A DNA stretch of 64,000 bases from Austropuccinia psidii (Eukaryota; Basidiomycota; Pucciniomycetes; Pucciniales; Sphaerophragmiaceae), in NCBI GenBank assembly GCA_023105745.1, contig JALGQZ010000014.1, positions 8,861,888 to 8,925,887 on the forward strand. Reading direction: 5' to 3'. The position numbers were made by a program, and so were the translations under genes. The notes under the pieces are model-generated. The model searched no databases, was not told where the DNA came from, and saw only the letters and a list, made by a program, of their open reading frames with translations. Below are positions 48,784 through 58,990 of the stretch, piece after piece (position 1 is the first letter of the stretch; each line of letters opens with the position of its first letter).

Positions 48784-49109
48784 CTTAGTAATATAAATGT
48801 ATAGCACCATTACAAATTAACATTTTGTGAATTATTTGTGCAGGTGTAATACAATCTGAGTATTATTTCTCAAAGATTCAACAACTTGCTAAATATGCCA
48901 GAATATAGACAATATGAATTGGAATGTATCACCGTCTCCCTTAGAAATAAGACTCTATTGCTCATTTTCATTGAGGGAATATTGAAGGAGTTCGATCCAA
49001 CTCATGGTGTTCATAATTGTGGACCTATGCCAGGGTGAACAAGAGTTATCAACTTGGTCAAACACAAATTATATAATATCAGTAAGGCTCACGCAGTTAA
49101 TCATTTTTT
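48784..49109. other. Spacer between gene G and SNF2 gene
   Basis: Convergent gene ends. No supported feature. Confidence 0.5.
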
Positions 49110-51520
49110 CTTTTCTTGGACCTATTGGTGTTTGGAAAATGGCATTTCCATAAGGAAGGATTTTAGAATAGCAATACAATTAGGGTCAAAGATGATCTTG
49201 AAAGGTACCTTCCGCATGTTGACCTCAACTGAATGAGGAGTGATAAAGTGGATGACCTTTACAGGTTGTTGTTGGCCAATGCGATGGAGTCGATCAACAG
49301 CCTGAGCCTCAATGGCTGGGTTCCAATTGGGCTCCTGGAAATGTGGATGTCAGGGGCCGCAAATCAGGGCAGAATTTTGGGGGTCCCCTCACCATTAAAT
49401 AGACCATATTAGCACAAGTTATATTGAGGCCAGTTCCAGCTGTGGCAATGGATGCAATCAGTACTTCACATTCAGGATTATTGAAGAAATTCTCCAGTGC
49501 CTTCTCTGTGCTTGTGCTGTAATTGTTCCATCAATTTGTGCTGAAAGGATAGAGTGATGGGCAAGTGCAATACCAATTCTACAATATGAAAAAGTCATAT
49601 GGATTCAATTGGTAATGGATGCATATTAGAATTAACGCACAAATCTAGAAATTGGGTCCATTGGGTATAAACCACCGATTTGGTTGGACCACACCTTGTT
49701 TGTTTGTTCTTCATTAAGCTTTGTAGGAGGTGTGCAATCTTACTACTCATCATGCATGTTTCCACATCCACAATAGTTCGTGTGATTTTTGGCAAGTTAT
49801 CCTGTGTGCTCCTGCCCTCGGGGTCTTCCAAATCCGCCTCTGCAATTGTGTTACGCATGATGTGATGGTTACAACATATTCGCAGCTTATTAATATTTCT
49901 GAAAAATTCTCCTGGTCCTTTGCTTTTGGATGATAGGAATTCTTCATATAATATGGAATATTCTTGCTGAATGGTTGGGTTGAGTGGGAGCAGCTCATAA
50001 TTATGGCTAATAGTGGGGAGGGATTTGAGATCTGTGGTTTTGGTGTGGCGCAAACTTAAATGCTGCAATGCCAAATTCAAGATACCATTGCAACCTTTGG
50101 AAAGACTACTCAGGATGAATGGTTACCAGTTATCTTGATCGGCACTCTGGGGTTGAGTGATGAATGATATCATGCCCAAAAGGTCATAAATGGTGTTGTG
50201 AATAGGTGTGCCCGTTAAACATATTCGACGGGATGAAAGGAGGCTATTAATGGCACGGTGAGTGGCAGTTTATTGAGAGCAAATATAGCTATAAGATGAG
50301 GCAAGGGTTATTGGATATAAAAGGTAATTTGAATCACTTAAGATCAGACATTCACTGTGCTTCATCCAAAATTATACGATGACACTTGATTTGAAAAATG
50401 AATGATGTAGAGGTATTGTTTTGCTTAAATTCTTGGGTGATAGTATTGTAAGAAGTGATGATGATATCATATTTTAAGATGTCGGCTTGGGATAATGAGT
50501 GACGAGTGGGACCATGGTAGATTTTGGAATGCAGCACTCCAGCCTGAGCATGCTTGGATATTTCTGATTGCCAGTTGGTAATTAAGCGAGGGGGGCAGAT
50601 GATCATGGTGGGCGTGGAGCGATGGGGGTTTGCAATCATCAGCTCCTTGGAGGTACCAATTAGAGCAATGGCCTGAATGGTTTTACCTAATCCCATATCA
50701 TCCGCGAGCAGTCCTCCAAGAGGGGTATTGGTTGAAAGGGATTCAAATGATCTAACGACCTTGTTTGTAATAATGTGCCTGGCATTGAAAGTGGATCCTG
50801 GGAGTGAGGTGGCCCAAAGGTTACGGGCTGATTGGCCATTGGGTATTTCTCGATCCCAGAGAAAAGCTAGTCCGGTCTTTTGATGAGGGAGGAGGGGGGT
50901 TTGAATAATGGCATGGGGCGGGTCATCATGGGGAGGTCTGATCCACTGGGTAATTGTATCAGTTTTTGCTTGGAAATCAATGATGAAACAGCAGGATATG
51001 AAGCTGGCATCGAGTTTGAAGCGGGAAATGTCGGAGTAAAGAGTTGACATTGACTATGAGTATTACAGTCATATTCTTTGGGCATTTTAAGCTTGAAATC
51101 TTGTGTTTGAAAGCTTTCCATTATGAATAAAATGTTTGGATACCATGTGAAGAACATCAATGCTATATTGGGTTTCTGAGATGAGGAGGGATCATTTGCA
51201 TCAGTCATAAATACTCCCTCAACAAATAATATTTGAGTAGGATTGGATTGGCAATTTTCAATCCATGCCCCACCAGGACCACAGTGCATGAAAGTTTTTG
51301 GTGCCCCAAGGAATGGCATCAACGTTTTGGAAAGGGTTGCAGGTAGAGAGCCAATAGCACGCTGATGATTGGGGAGATAAACAAATATGTTGTGTTGATT
51401 GTGCCATATGATAATCCAAGAAGCTAAGTGGGAATTCTCAGGATTTGGGGTTATATCACTATTTATTTGAATACGAATATTAATCATCCCAATGCAAAGT
51501 GGCTGTGAAGGGGTTGACAT
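49110..51520 (-). pseudogene. SNF2-family helicase (Rad5/Rad16/HLTF-like)
   Basis: ATG 51520 opens MSTPSQPLCIGMINIRIQIN. After a frame change near 50960-51040 the ATPase part reads TPLLPHQKTGLAFLWDRE, then GGLLADDMGLGKTIQAIALI (Walker A near 50681-50698), TMIICPPRLITNWQSEI and IILDEAQ (Walker B, 50355). An intron follows. The next exon holds RRICLTGTPIHN (motif III, about 50200) with TAA stops at 50270 and 50123. Piece 49595-50080 bridges to the C-lobe: STATAGTGLN-type residues (ASIATAGTGLNITCANMVYL), a 58 nt intron (49335-49392) and NPAIEAQAVDRLHRIGQQQP (motif VI). Such ATPases move along DNA or remodel chromatin. The PHQ..AL.FL then ADDMGLGKT spacing resembles Rad5/Rad16/HLTF. Disabled. Confidence 0.8.
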
Positions 51521-53750
51521 GATAGCTATTTTAAATTATTTGGGGATAGTCGGAAATTATATGATTGGGAAGGGTTAGCTAAACGGAATGAAGACAGATA
51601 AGCGCAGGTGGGGAGCTTTTTTGAGAGGCAGCAATGGGGTCAAGGGGGGATGGCCTGTGGTTACGTGCATGGACTTAATGGGGGTGGGCCTCTTGGGCTG
51701 ATAATTTTCATATCCAATTTGGGGCATATATCAAGGCAAGGTGGCCAAAATGTGGGTGCACCGATATGACTGCTGGATATGCAGCAAGTTACAAAACCTT
51801 TGGTGGAACAAGGTTGAAATTAGCATATCTGAGATTGGGTGGGTTGTAGCAACTTATTGTGGAAGGGCATATTAGAGGCATGCGGCCATGTTCTCTGGTG
51901 TCACAGCGAACAATGAGCATATCATCCCCAGGTTAACTGTCACACAGGGACCTACTAGGCAATGTTGGCGGTTTCAAAGGGCAATCTCACTGTGGGGATG
52001 TTTGTGTGTGGGCGGGTGAGATATGTTCAGTGGCGTGCCACCAAACATGAGTTTGATTTTGCATGAAGTTTTTTTATGACTGATGCCAACTAGGCTTCAG
52101 GGGGGAAGTGTGGCATGATCAAACGGGGCACCGACCGTGAGGCGTGATCCACATATACATTCACCCCTATTGCGTTTGAGGCGGCTACTAATCACCCAAG
52201 ATTGGGATCATGGTCTTTGCCTCACACGTGTACGAAACTCCGGAGAAAGAGGCCACACGCCCAAGGGAATTTTTGGCTGCAAGCCAGGTGCCACAACTTG
52301 CGCGGGGCGTGTGAGAATGTGAAGAAAATGACCCACGGTGGGAGATACCCACGCAAACATGACCAGCCTCAGCAATCATAGGCTGGGATTATTCTAATGT
52401 GGATGAAGCTGAAGCAAATCCACACTGATTGGCCTCAGGTTTCCACGCGCAAGCGGGTGAGCGTCTGCAGTCAAGCTGACAGCCTGACCAAGAAAATAGG
52501 CAGTTGGAAGACTGGCAGTAAAATCTCTTCCAGGTGTGTGAAAGTTACCTGTGTATGACCCTTTGGGGGTGCGTATGAAAGTGTGTGGCTGCCCGACAAT
52601 GAGAACGCGGGATGAACAAGTGTGGCCAGTCAAAGTTTGCCCCAACAATGGCACCGGAGTGAATCCACTGTTTGTGTATGACCCAAATAATAAGTCATCC
52701 CATTATGACCCACTTACATTAACTTGCGTTACATGCGCATCTGTGCCATAGTTAGGCAAAGCTGTCCAGCAAGGTGCATGAAAGGGATGCAGTTGAGATG
52801 TATGACTCGATGGCTTGACGTGATTGCACGTTACATTGTTGAACAGCTTTTGCTCTGCCATGCAGCATACTTTTACAAAGGTGTACTGCGTACTACAGTG
52901 TTGGCTGTACAGATTAGGAAGGTGTAATACTACTTGAGCCTGCATGCATACAGCGAATGTGCATGCACCTTCCGATCGTTTGCATATACGTAGCTCATGT
53001 GCCACATGCTCAGCATTGCGTTTCACCCGATTTGCACATGCAAGCTGAGCATGTCATGGTCAAACGCACCATGTGGAAGTGCTCAGTAAAGCCATGGAAT
53101 GAACTATTTTTGCAATAGTTCATTGGAAGGCTCAGTTTGGAGCACTTCACCAAAGCGTGTGAAATGCTGCACCTGGCTGAAATGTCATCCGATGCTGTGC
53201 CAAATGCTCAGAGTGTGTGCATACAAGAACTACTGAGCAATGGCTCAGCATGGTGCATTTGATATTGCTATATCTATAGTTCAATCACTGTGCAATTAAA
53301 ATGTTCAGCCACTGAGCATTTCAATGATGACCCGAAAGCAAACCTGAGCAATGGGTCGAGGAAAGCTCACGCTGTATTCACTTGTGTTACAGCCCCCCCC
53401 TTTGTTCACATACTATTACCAGGCCATATGGCTGGTAATCTCGCCGTGGTCACTTGTGACCAAATGCACTGGGTGCATTGCACCCACAATGCACATTCAA
53501 CAAGGGCCTCACGACCACCCTCCTGGGTGATCGGGTGGCTATCCAAGGAAACAAAGGGGATTTGACTCAGATTGACAATTCAATAAATTGCAATACTCAG
53601 CCAGACCCCCATTGCTCTTCTGCCTCACGCAAGCATTTCACTTCTCAGTTGCAGCATTCGCTGAGACTCAGCTTCAATTTTCCCAACACGCCTTGAAGCT
53701 GAGACTTTCGCAGGTGCTGCAACTGCTGAGATCGTCTCAGCTTCACCATG
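51521..53750. other. GC-richer non-coding region
   Basis: Lies between the divergent SNF2 and Zn2Cys6-like genes. Open frames here are short, overlapping on both strands and without recognisable content. The right half is dense in GCTCAG/CTGAGC words and contains one perfect hairpin (53098-53124). It probably includes both promoters. Confidence 0.5.
53098..53124. repeat. Perfect 11 bp hairpin
   Basis: AATGAACTATT and AATAGTTCATT separated by 5 nt. Confidence 0.85.
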
Positions 53751-53751
53751 G

Positions 53752-53759
53752 TATAAAAG
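53752..53759 (+). promoter_or_regulatory. TATA box upstream of Zn2Cys6-like gene
   Basis: TATAAAAG followed by a C/T-rich stretch (CTTCACTTTCTTTCTCACC), the usual look of a fungal core promoter and start region. It is about 420 bp before ATG 54181, leaving room for a leader with an intron whose acceptor (TTACTAAC branch-like site, then TTTTTAG) abuts the ATG. Confidence 0.55.
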
Positions 53760-54180
53760 ACCATCTTCACATGACACGCACTTCACTTTCTTTCTCACCT
53801 GCTCCACTTCGTTCAACCTCACCCGCGTTTGTCCTTCTTGTGCATATTCCCCTTTGTCTTCCTGCCTTTCTACTTTTGTATTTCGCACTCCACTAAACCC
53901 ACTTCCCTTCCTTTTGCCTGTTTGTTTATTCTTCTGATCCGTTCAGAACCTCACTTCTATCCACGTCGTGCGTTACCTCTTTTTTAAACTTTTGTCGACA
54001 TTACATACCGATATTAATACTTATTTTTCTTCACAAATCTCTTCCAGACTTTTAAAACCTTCCGAGTAGAGTTGTTTATTTTGTTAACGCTTTAAATTTA
54101 TAATTCATTGTACGCCTTCATTTTCTTTCTTGATTGTTTACTTTGTATGCAGTTACTAACCTCAATTGTTTTGTTTTTAG

Positions 54181-55488
54181 ATGTCGTGCACTTTATACAC
54201 CAAGCGGGGTATCCCCTGCATTTGTTCCTCGACGACAAACAACGCTTGTGATGCTTGCCGACAAGCACACAAGAAATGTTCGTTTGTTGTCCGCCCCTTC
54301 CCACCACGAGGCCAGAGGAGTTCCCGCCCATGACGCCCTTGCGAGGACTCCTTTGTGGTCAACAATGATGAAACCATTTCCAAACGTGAATGGATGCCGG
54401 GCCCCCAAACAGGCCGACAGGAACGATTCCAGACGATTAGCCCTGTCCCCTCCAGTATCGATTTGTCCACTCCCCCTCCTAGGCCACCATCTGATGGTCA
54501 CTTCACTCCTCAACCGGAGCAAAGTGATTATCCGGCCAATGAAGGATGGTGATGGCGAGAGGACATTCGAGCTTGGGCTGATTGTCACCGATAGGATTCA
54601 AACGCCAAAGTAAGTTTTCTTTCTCCTCCTTATCTCATTTCTCTTCACGCAATAATACTGACTTTTTTCCATTACTCATAGAACAAAACCCCCCCAAATC
54701 CCCCCCAACAAGACTCTCCCATTCCTAGTTTGCCTTGCGAGCAAACCCCCCGGCAACCCACTCCAGGCCCGAGTGGCACCTGATGGTCTGAGGAATTATT
54801 CAGCGGTAAGCAGCTAAAGTTTCATTTCATTTTCACTTTCACTTTCGAGTCAAGTGAACTGACTCTTACTCCTTTTTTAGAACCCTCCCGAACCAAAGAG
54901 CCACCTATTCCTGGCCCGAGTCCATTGTCCCAACCACCTGAGGACGATACGACTCGTGAGCCAGAACCTGAGGTGGCTCCTACGCAATCCACGGAGGAAC
55001 CTTATGGTAAGTCACCCCTTCTTTCTCTTTGATCCATATCCACTTTTCCTCATTTTTTCTTCGACCGTCTCCAGCTTGTCCCACCACTCCTCGCTCCATA
55101 ATCATCATCGACGATACGCCCGTCGGATCACCCCATCCCCTTCTTCTTACCCAACTCACCCACCTTCCCCTTCTGTTCCCCCCCCCCCTCCACTCCAACC
55201 CCAACGCCTCCTCCCCCCCAGTGCAAAGCCCCTCCCATTCCCACGATGATGCTCACCAGGAATTTACTGACTTACAACCAACTTTAATGATTCCTCGAGC
55301 CATCGATCAACCAAATCTTATTGGAGCATTGCCTCTTGCTCCACATGATTCCTTTCATGGATGCAACTCATCGAAATGAGATGCACCGGGAATTCTGGGA
55401 GGAACTAAACTCCCTCCTTTCCTAGGCACTGGATGCTTATGCAAAGGAGGACATAACCGGGATAGTCTCCAAATTCCTAGAAAAATAA
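54181..55488 (+). pseudogene. Zn2Cys6-like protein gene, disabled
   Basis: The ATG is directly after an intron acceptor. Residues 1-33 carry Cys at 3, 13, 15, 23, 26 and 33 (CDACRQAHKKC). Positions 3, 13, 23, 26 and 33 fit the C-x2-C-x6-C-x9-C-x2-C-x6-C spacing of Gal4-type Zn2Cys6 domains, except that position 6 is Tyr. Exon 1 (to 54609) then has in-frame TGA 54331, TGA 54550 and TAG 54592. Clean introns follow at 54610-54681, 54806-54880 and 55007-55074. The last exon is proline-rich (about 55100-55240) and continues EFTDLQPTLMIPRAI. After a frame change it reads MDATHRNEMHREFWEELNSL, then a TAG, ALDAYAKEDITGIVSKFLEK and TAA at 55486. If whole it would be a nuclear DNA-binding protein. The target is unknown. 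Confidence 0.6.
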
Positions 55489-55914
55489 AAATTCCAAAAA
55501 AATTATCTCATTATTTCCACTTTTTATAATTTTTAATACTTTCATTTAAATAAATTATTTGTATTCAATTATTATTATGTTCAATTTCTATTACATTCTT
55601 TTTTCAAGTAAAAATTACTTATTTCTTCCTTAGAGAAAAACCCTGATTGCGTGAGAATTATTTTTGTAAGTGCCCCACCAAGAGTTTGAGTGAGTATTTG
55701 TTTTCGTGAACCTCTTTTTCCCAAAATGCTCCAATAGTTGCCGTTACCGTCTCCTATATTTTCTTCTTCCTTGGTTTAGAGCCATATCCATTCTTAACTG
55801 TAAAAAAGCGGGAGCTTCCCGCATCTGAGCAATCCACTCCAGATTTGTGAAACATGGCCTTTCCTATGGTCACACGCTATTAATCTTACTCATGTATTGA
55901 ATTGTCTAAATTGT
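55489..55914. other. Spacer left of M2
   Basis: AT-rich at first, then mixed. No gene or RNA seen. Confidence 0.5.
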
Positions 55915-56032
55915 CTGGAACCTTCAAAAGCGTAAGGATTGGCGTGTGACTTTTCTGGAGCCTGCACAGGCGTAAGGATTGGCATGTGAATTGTTGGGAG
56001 CCTGCACAGGCATAAGGATTGGCATGTGAATT
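55915..56032. repeat. 40 bp tandem repeat, three copies
   Basis: Units start at 55915, 55955 and 55995 and share GCGTAAGGATTGG or GCATAAGGATTGG and GGCATGTGA. The last unit runs straight into the M2 LTR. Confidence 0.9.
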
Positions 56033-57851
56033 TGTGAGCCTTAGAGGTAATTTCATGTACCCAAAAGACCACAAATATAAAAAATAACATATAAAATGAA
56101 TTTATTTATATTATTAAAATAAAAATCAAAATATAAATATAAAATTATATTAGAAATAAAAAAATTAATTACAATTTAAAAATAAAAAAAACATTAAATT
56201 TTATAAGTATAAAATTACATTTATACTTGAAAAAATTAAGTAAAAATGAAAGTTTAACAAAACTGTGAAAAAATAAATAAATTTGGAAAAAAGTTAAATA
56301 AAAATTATTATAACTTTTTATCCAATAAATAAATACATAAAAATCATTTCACCATTGGATTCCTCATAAAAAATCAGGTGGGGTCACCTCTGAGTGAAAT
56401 TCTTGTAACTCAACTCTAAATAAGCTTAAATTAAGTTTTTAGTATTTTCAATACAAAAGTTGAAAATCCTCAAAACCTTAATTTAATTCACACCACATGT
56501 GGTGTTAACCATCAATTTTTGTGTTAAAATTGAGGTGTTGTGTTTAGTTTAGAAGTTATGAGGAATTGAAGTATTTTCAATTGAATTCAATTGAAATGTC
56601 AAAATGTGCGCGTGTATTACATAAGTGAACTTTGATTTACATATGAGGTGTCAATTATTACTGTATTGTACTGTACAATTGAATTGAATTACATATGTAA
56701 ATTATAAGTATAATACATGATGAGGAATTAAAAGAAAAATAAATTGGAAAGATTAAATTTGGGGGGGGAAAGGAACTCCAGCTCTAAGGGGGAGCTAGAC
56801 CCCCAAAATCCTTGCTGACAGGCGTGGGATGTCAAAATTCACGCAAAGTTCATCACTTTTGGCCTGGAATTGAGTCACAGGGTCTGTGGACTCAATTGAT
56901 GATGAGGTTTTGATACCAACTGGGGTAGTTTTAGCTGTTTCCAAGAGGGTAAAACTACCCTTAAGATAAAACAATCATAATAAAAACAGTTTTAAATGGT
57001 TTCTACGCCTCTGACACACATTCTGACGTGTTTTGAAGGCTCTAGGCCTGGTTTTGCTATAGTAATGGCTGATTTAAGGGTCTAAAATGGCTAAAAATGG
57101 CTTAAACCAGCCCTTTTTGGTCTAAACCAGGGTTCAATGATGCCATAATTGGCTTTTCTGTTGTCAGAATATTTTTCACGACTGACAAGAGTAAAATTTA
57201 CTTTTGGAGTAAAAGAATTGATGGCTATAAAAGAATGTCTTCTTTGCCCCACTTTTCTCTTCATGTTAGAATCTTTTCCTTTTATTAATTAGTTTAAACA
57301 CTGTTAAACCAATCAATTAAAGATTCCAACCACAATTTTTAAATCATTTTAATCCTTTTAACCACGTGAAAAAATCATTATAATCATTGTTTGTAACTCT
57401 TATAATCATTTTTACCCCTGAACCACCCCAAAAGTGAATTAAAACATCTTTCATCACTGTAAACTTTGTCACTTTGTTTCCAAATTCACTCTGGTCACTT
57501 TTGGGCGTGTTTTCTCTTGAATATTCTTTTTGAAGACTTTTTTCTTTAATTAATTGCTTGCAGTTTTTTGCTCAATTAATTCCAATTGAAATTGCTCTTG
57601 AAGAAATTTCTTTTGTAGCCTTAAAATATCTCTTGTAGAGTATTTTTTGGATAAATTTTTATTGTTGGTAAAACAATAAATTTTTATAATATTATTGTTT
57701 TATACTAATAAAGTTATAAACAATGAATTTGGCGTGTTTTCTCTTAAAAATAATATTTCTTACTATTTTTAATTGAATTTTACCTTATACAAATTTTGAG
57801 GACAGGAAAAGTACTTGATTTTTAATCAAAGTTTCATATCCACACCTTACA
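56033..57851 (+). repeat. 5' LTR of M2
   Basis: 1819 bp, TGTGAGCC to CCTTACA. Aligns with the reverse complement of the M1 LTRs with scattered substitutions and small indels. Confidence 0.93.
57226..57233 (+). promoter_or_regulatory. TATA box in M2 LTR
   Basis: TATAAAAG at the place conserved in M1, followed by TCTTCTTTGCCCC. Confidence 0.55.
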
Positions 57852-57870
57852 TTTGGGGGCCCAGCCGTGA
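57852..57870 (+). promoter_or_regulatory. Primer-binding site of M2
   Basis: TTTGGGGGCCCAGCCGTGA directly after the LTR. Confidence 0.8.
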
Positions 57871-58077
57871 TATTTTACCTGTGACATATTTTTTTTACTC
57901 TTTTTAAATCTTTTTTCTTATATTGAAAAATTTAAAAACATATAAAAAATACTTATAATTCAAAAAATCCATAAAAAATAACTTTTTTTCATATTATAAG
58001 TGAGGCTTATATTTTTATTTCTTTTTTTGAAATAACCTCTTTTTTACTGAATTAATTGGCTTTTTCATTAATTTTAG

Positions 58078-58990
58078 TGTCTGACAACGTGGTAATACAA
58101 GAAAACATTGAAACAGCCTCAACAGTCACCAGCATTATCCCTGCCAGTACTGTTAATTCTGATCATAATAGTACTGTTATTGTGACTCAAAATAACCAGC
58201 CTGAACCAATATCTTCTGAATTGATTAACTTGGACATAAGTAATACCCTTCAGAAAGCTAAAAATTTGGCCAATAGTAAGTTTTTTGACGTAAAAATACT
58301 ATTTCAAGCCTTTTTAAACCATAATTATGCCTTCAACCAGGTCAGGAGCCAGCTACAACCCCTCAAGCAGCTCCCAAAAAGGTAATAGACGTGATTATGG
58401 CAGAGGCCAACCAGGTACAGAAGGAAAAGGGTCAGTTGATGACTTCCAAACAACTAAATTGGGTCATTCTGAAGCTGATAATACTATTTTACCTTCAAAA
58501 AGAGCTGACACCGCCACAACAAGCCTCTGTGGACATATACAAAGCCAGCCACAGTGCATACAACAATGCACTTCAATTCAAGGAGTACCAGATCCTTGCA
58601 GACCTGTGGAAGAATTGCATGAATTCTTACCTAACAGTAAGAAAATTCTTGGGCCATCCCAACACTTGCAAATTGCTCAATGGATGGCATCCATTGATGG
58701 AGAAGAGAAACATGATGCTTTTGACACTAGAATGGAGGAAAAACAACCCTCCACCACCCAAACCAGTGCCAAAAACAGCCCCAGTGGCCAGCAGCAGCAA
58801 TTCCAACGTGAAAAAGCAGCCACAAACTCCAAACAAGGGCAAAGGGAAGGCACCAGCCCCAAAACCTTACAGCCAGGGCTACAGAATCCCAAAGATTCAG
58901 CAGGATGCCATGGAAAATGTATTTCAGATGGCCAGAACCATGATGGAATTACAGAAGAAGGAGGAAGCCAGATTAAGGTTCCAGAAATGA
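58078..58990 (+). CDS. ORF1 of family M (spliced, start unresolved)
   Basis: Exon 58078-58275 (DNVVIQENIETASTVTS … LDISNTLQKAKNLAN) follows an acceptor-like ATTTTAG at 58077. A 65 nt intron (GTAAGT at 58276, CAACCAG ending 58340) joins it in frame to exon 58341-58990. That exon reads QEPATTPQAAPKKVIDVIMA, a Trp/Leu-rich middle (YQILADLWKNCMNSYLTVRK, CKLLNGWHPLMEK), a Pro/Lys-rich linker (NNPPPPKPVPKTAPV) and a C-terminal helix ([20 protein letters not shown]). The stop TGA at 58988 overlaps ORF2's ATG at 58987. No ATG is visible in the first exon, so the start may lie in an upstream spliced exon or the LTR. The frame has no stop in M2. An overlapping open frame (MPSTRSG…, 58327-59103) starts inside the intron and is probably not the real product. 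Function unknown; Gag-like accessory protein is a guess. Confidence 0.55.

Noticed and set aside
52137..54613. Many short frames on both strands between the SNF2 and Zn2Cys6-like genes
   Set aside because: Overlapping in all frames, no domains, no splice logic. They fit GC-richer non-coding DNA. The frame at 54134-54613 is out of phase with the Cys-rich exon.
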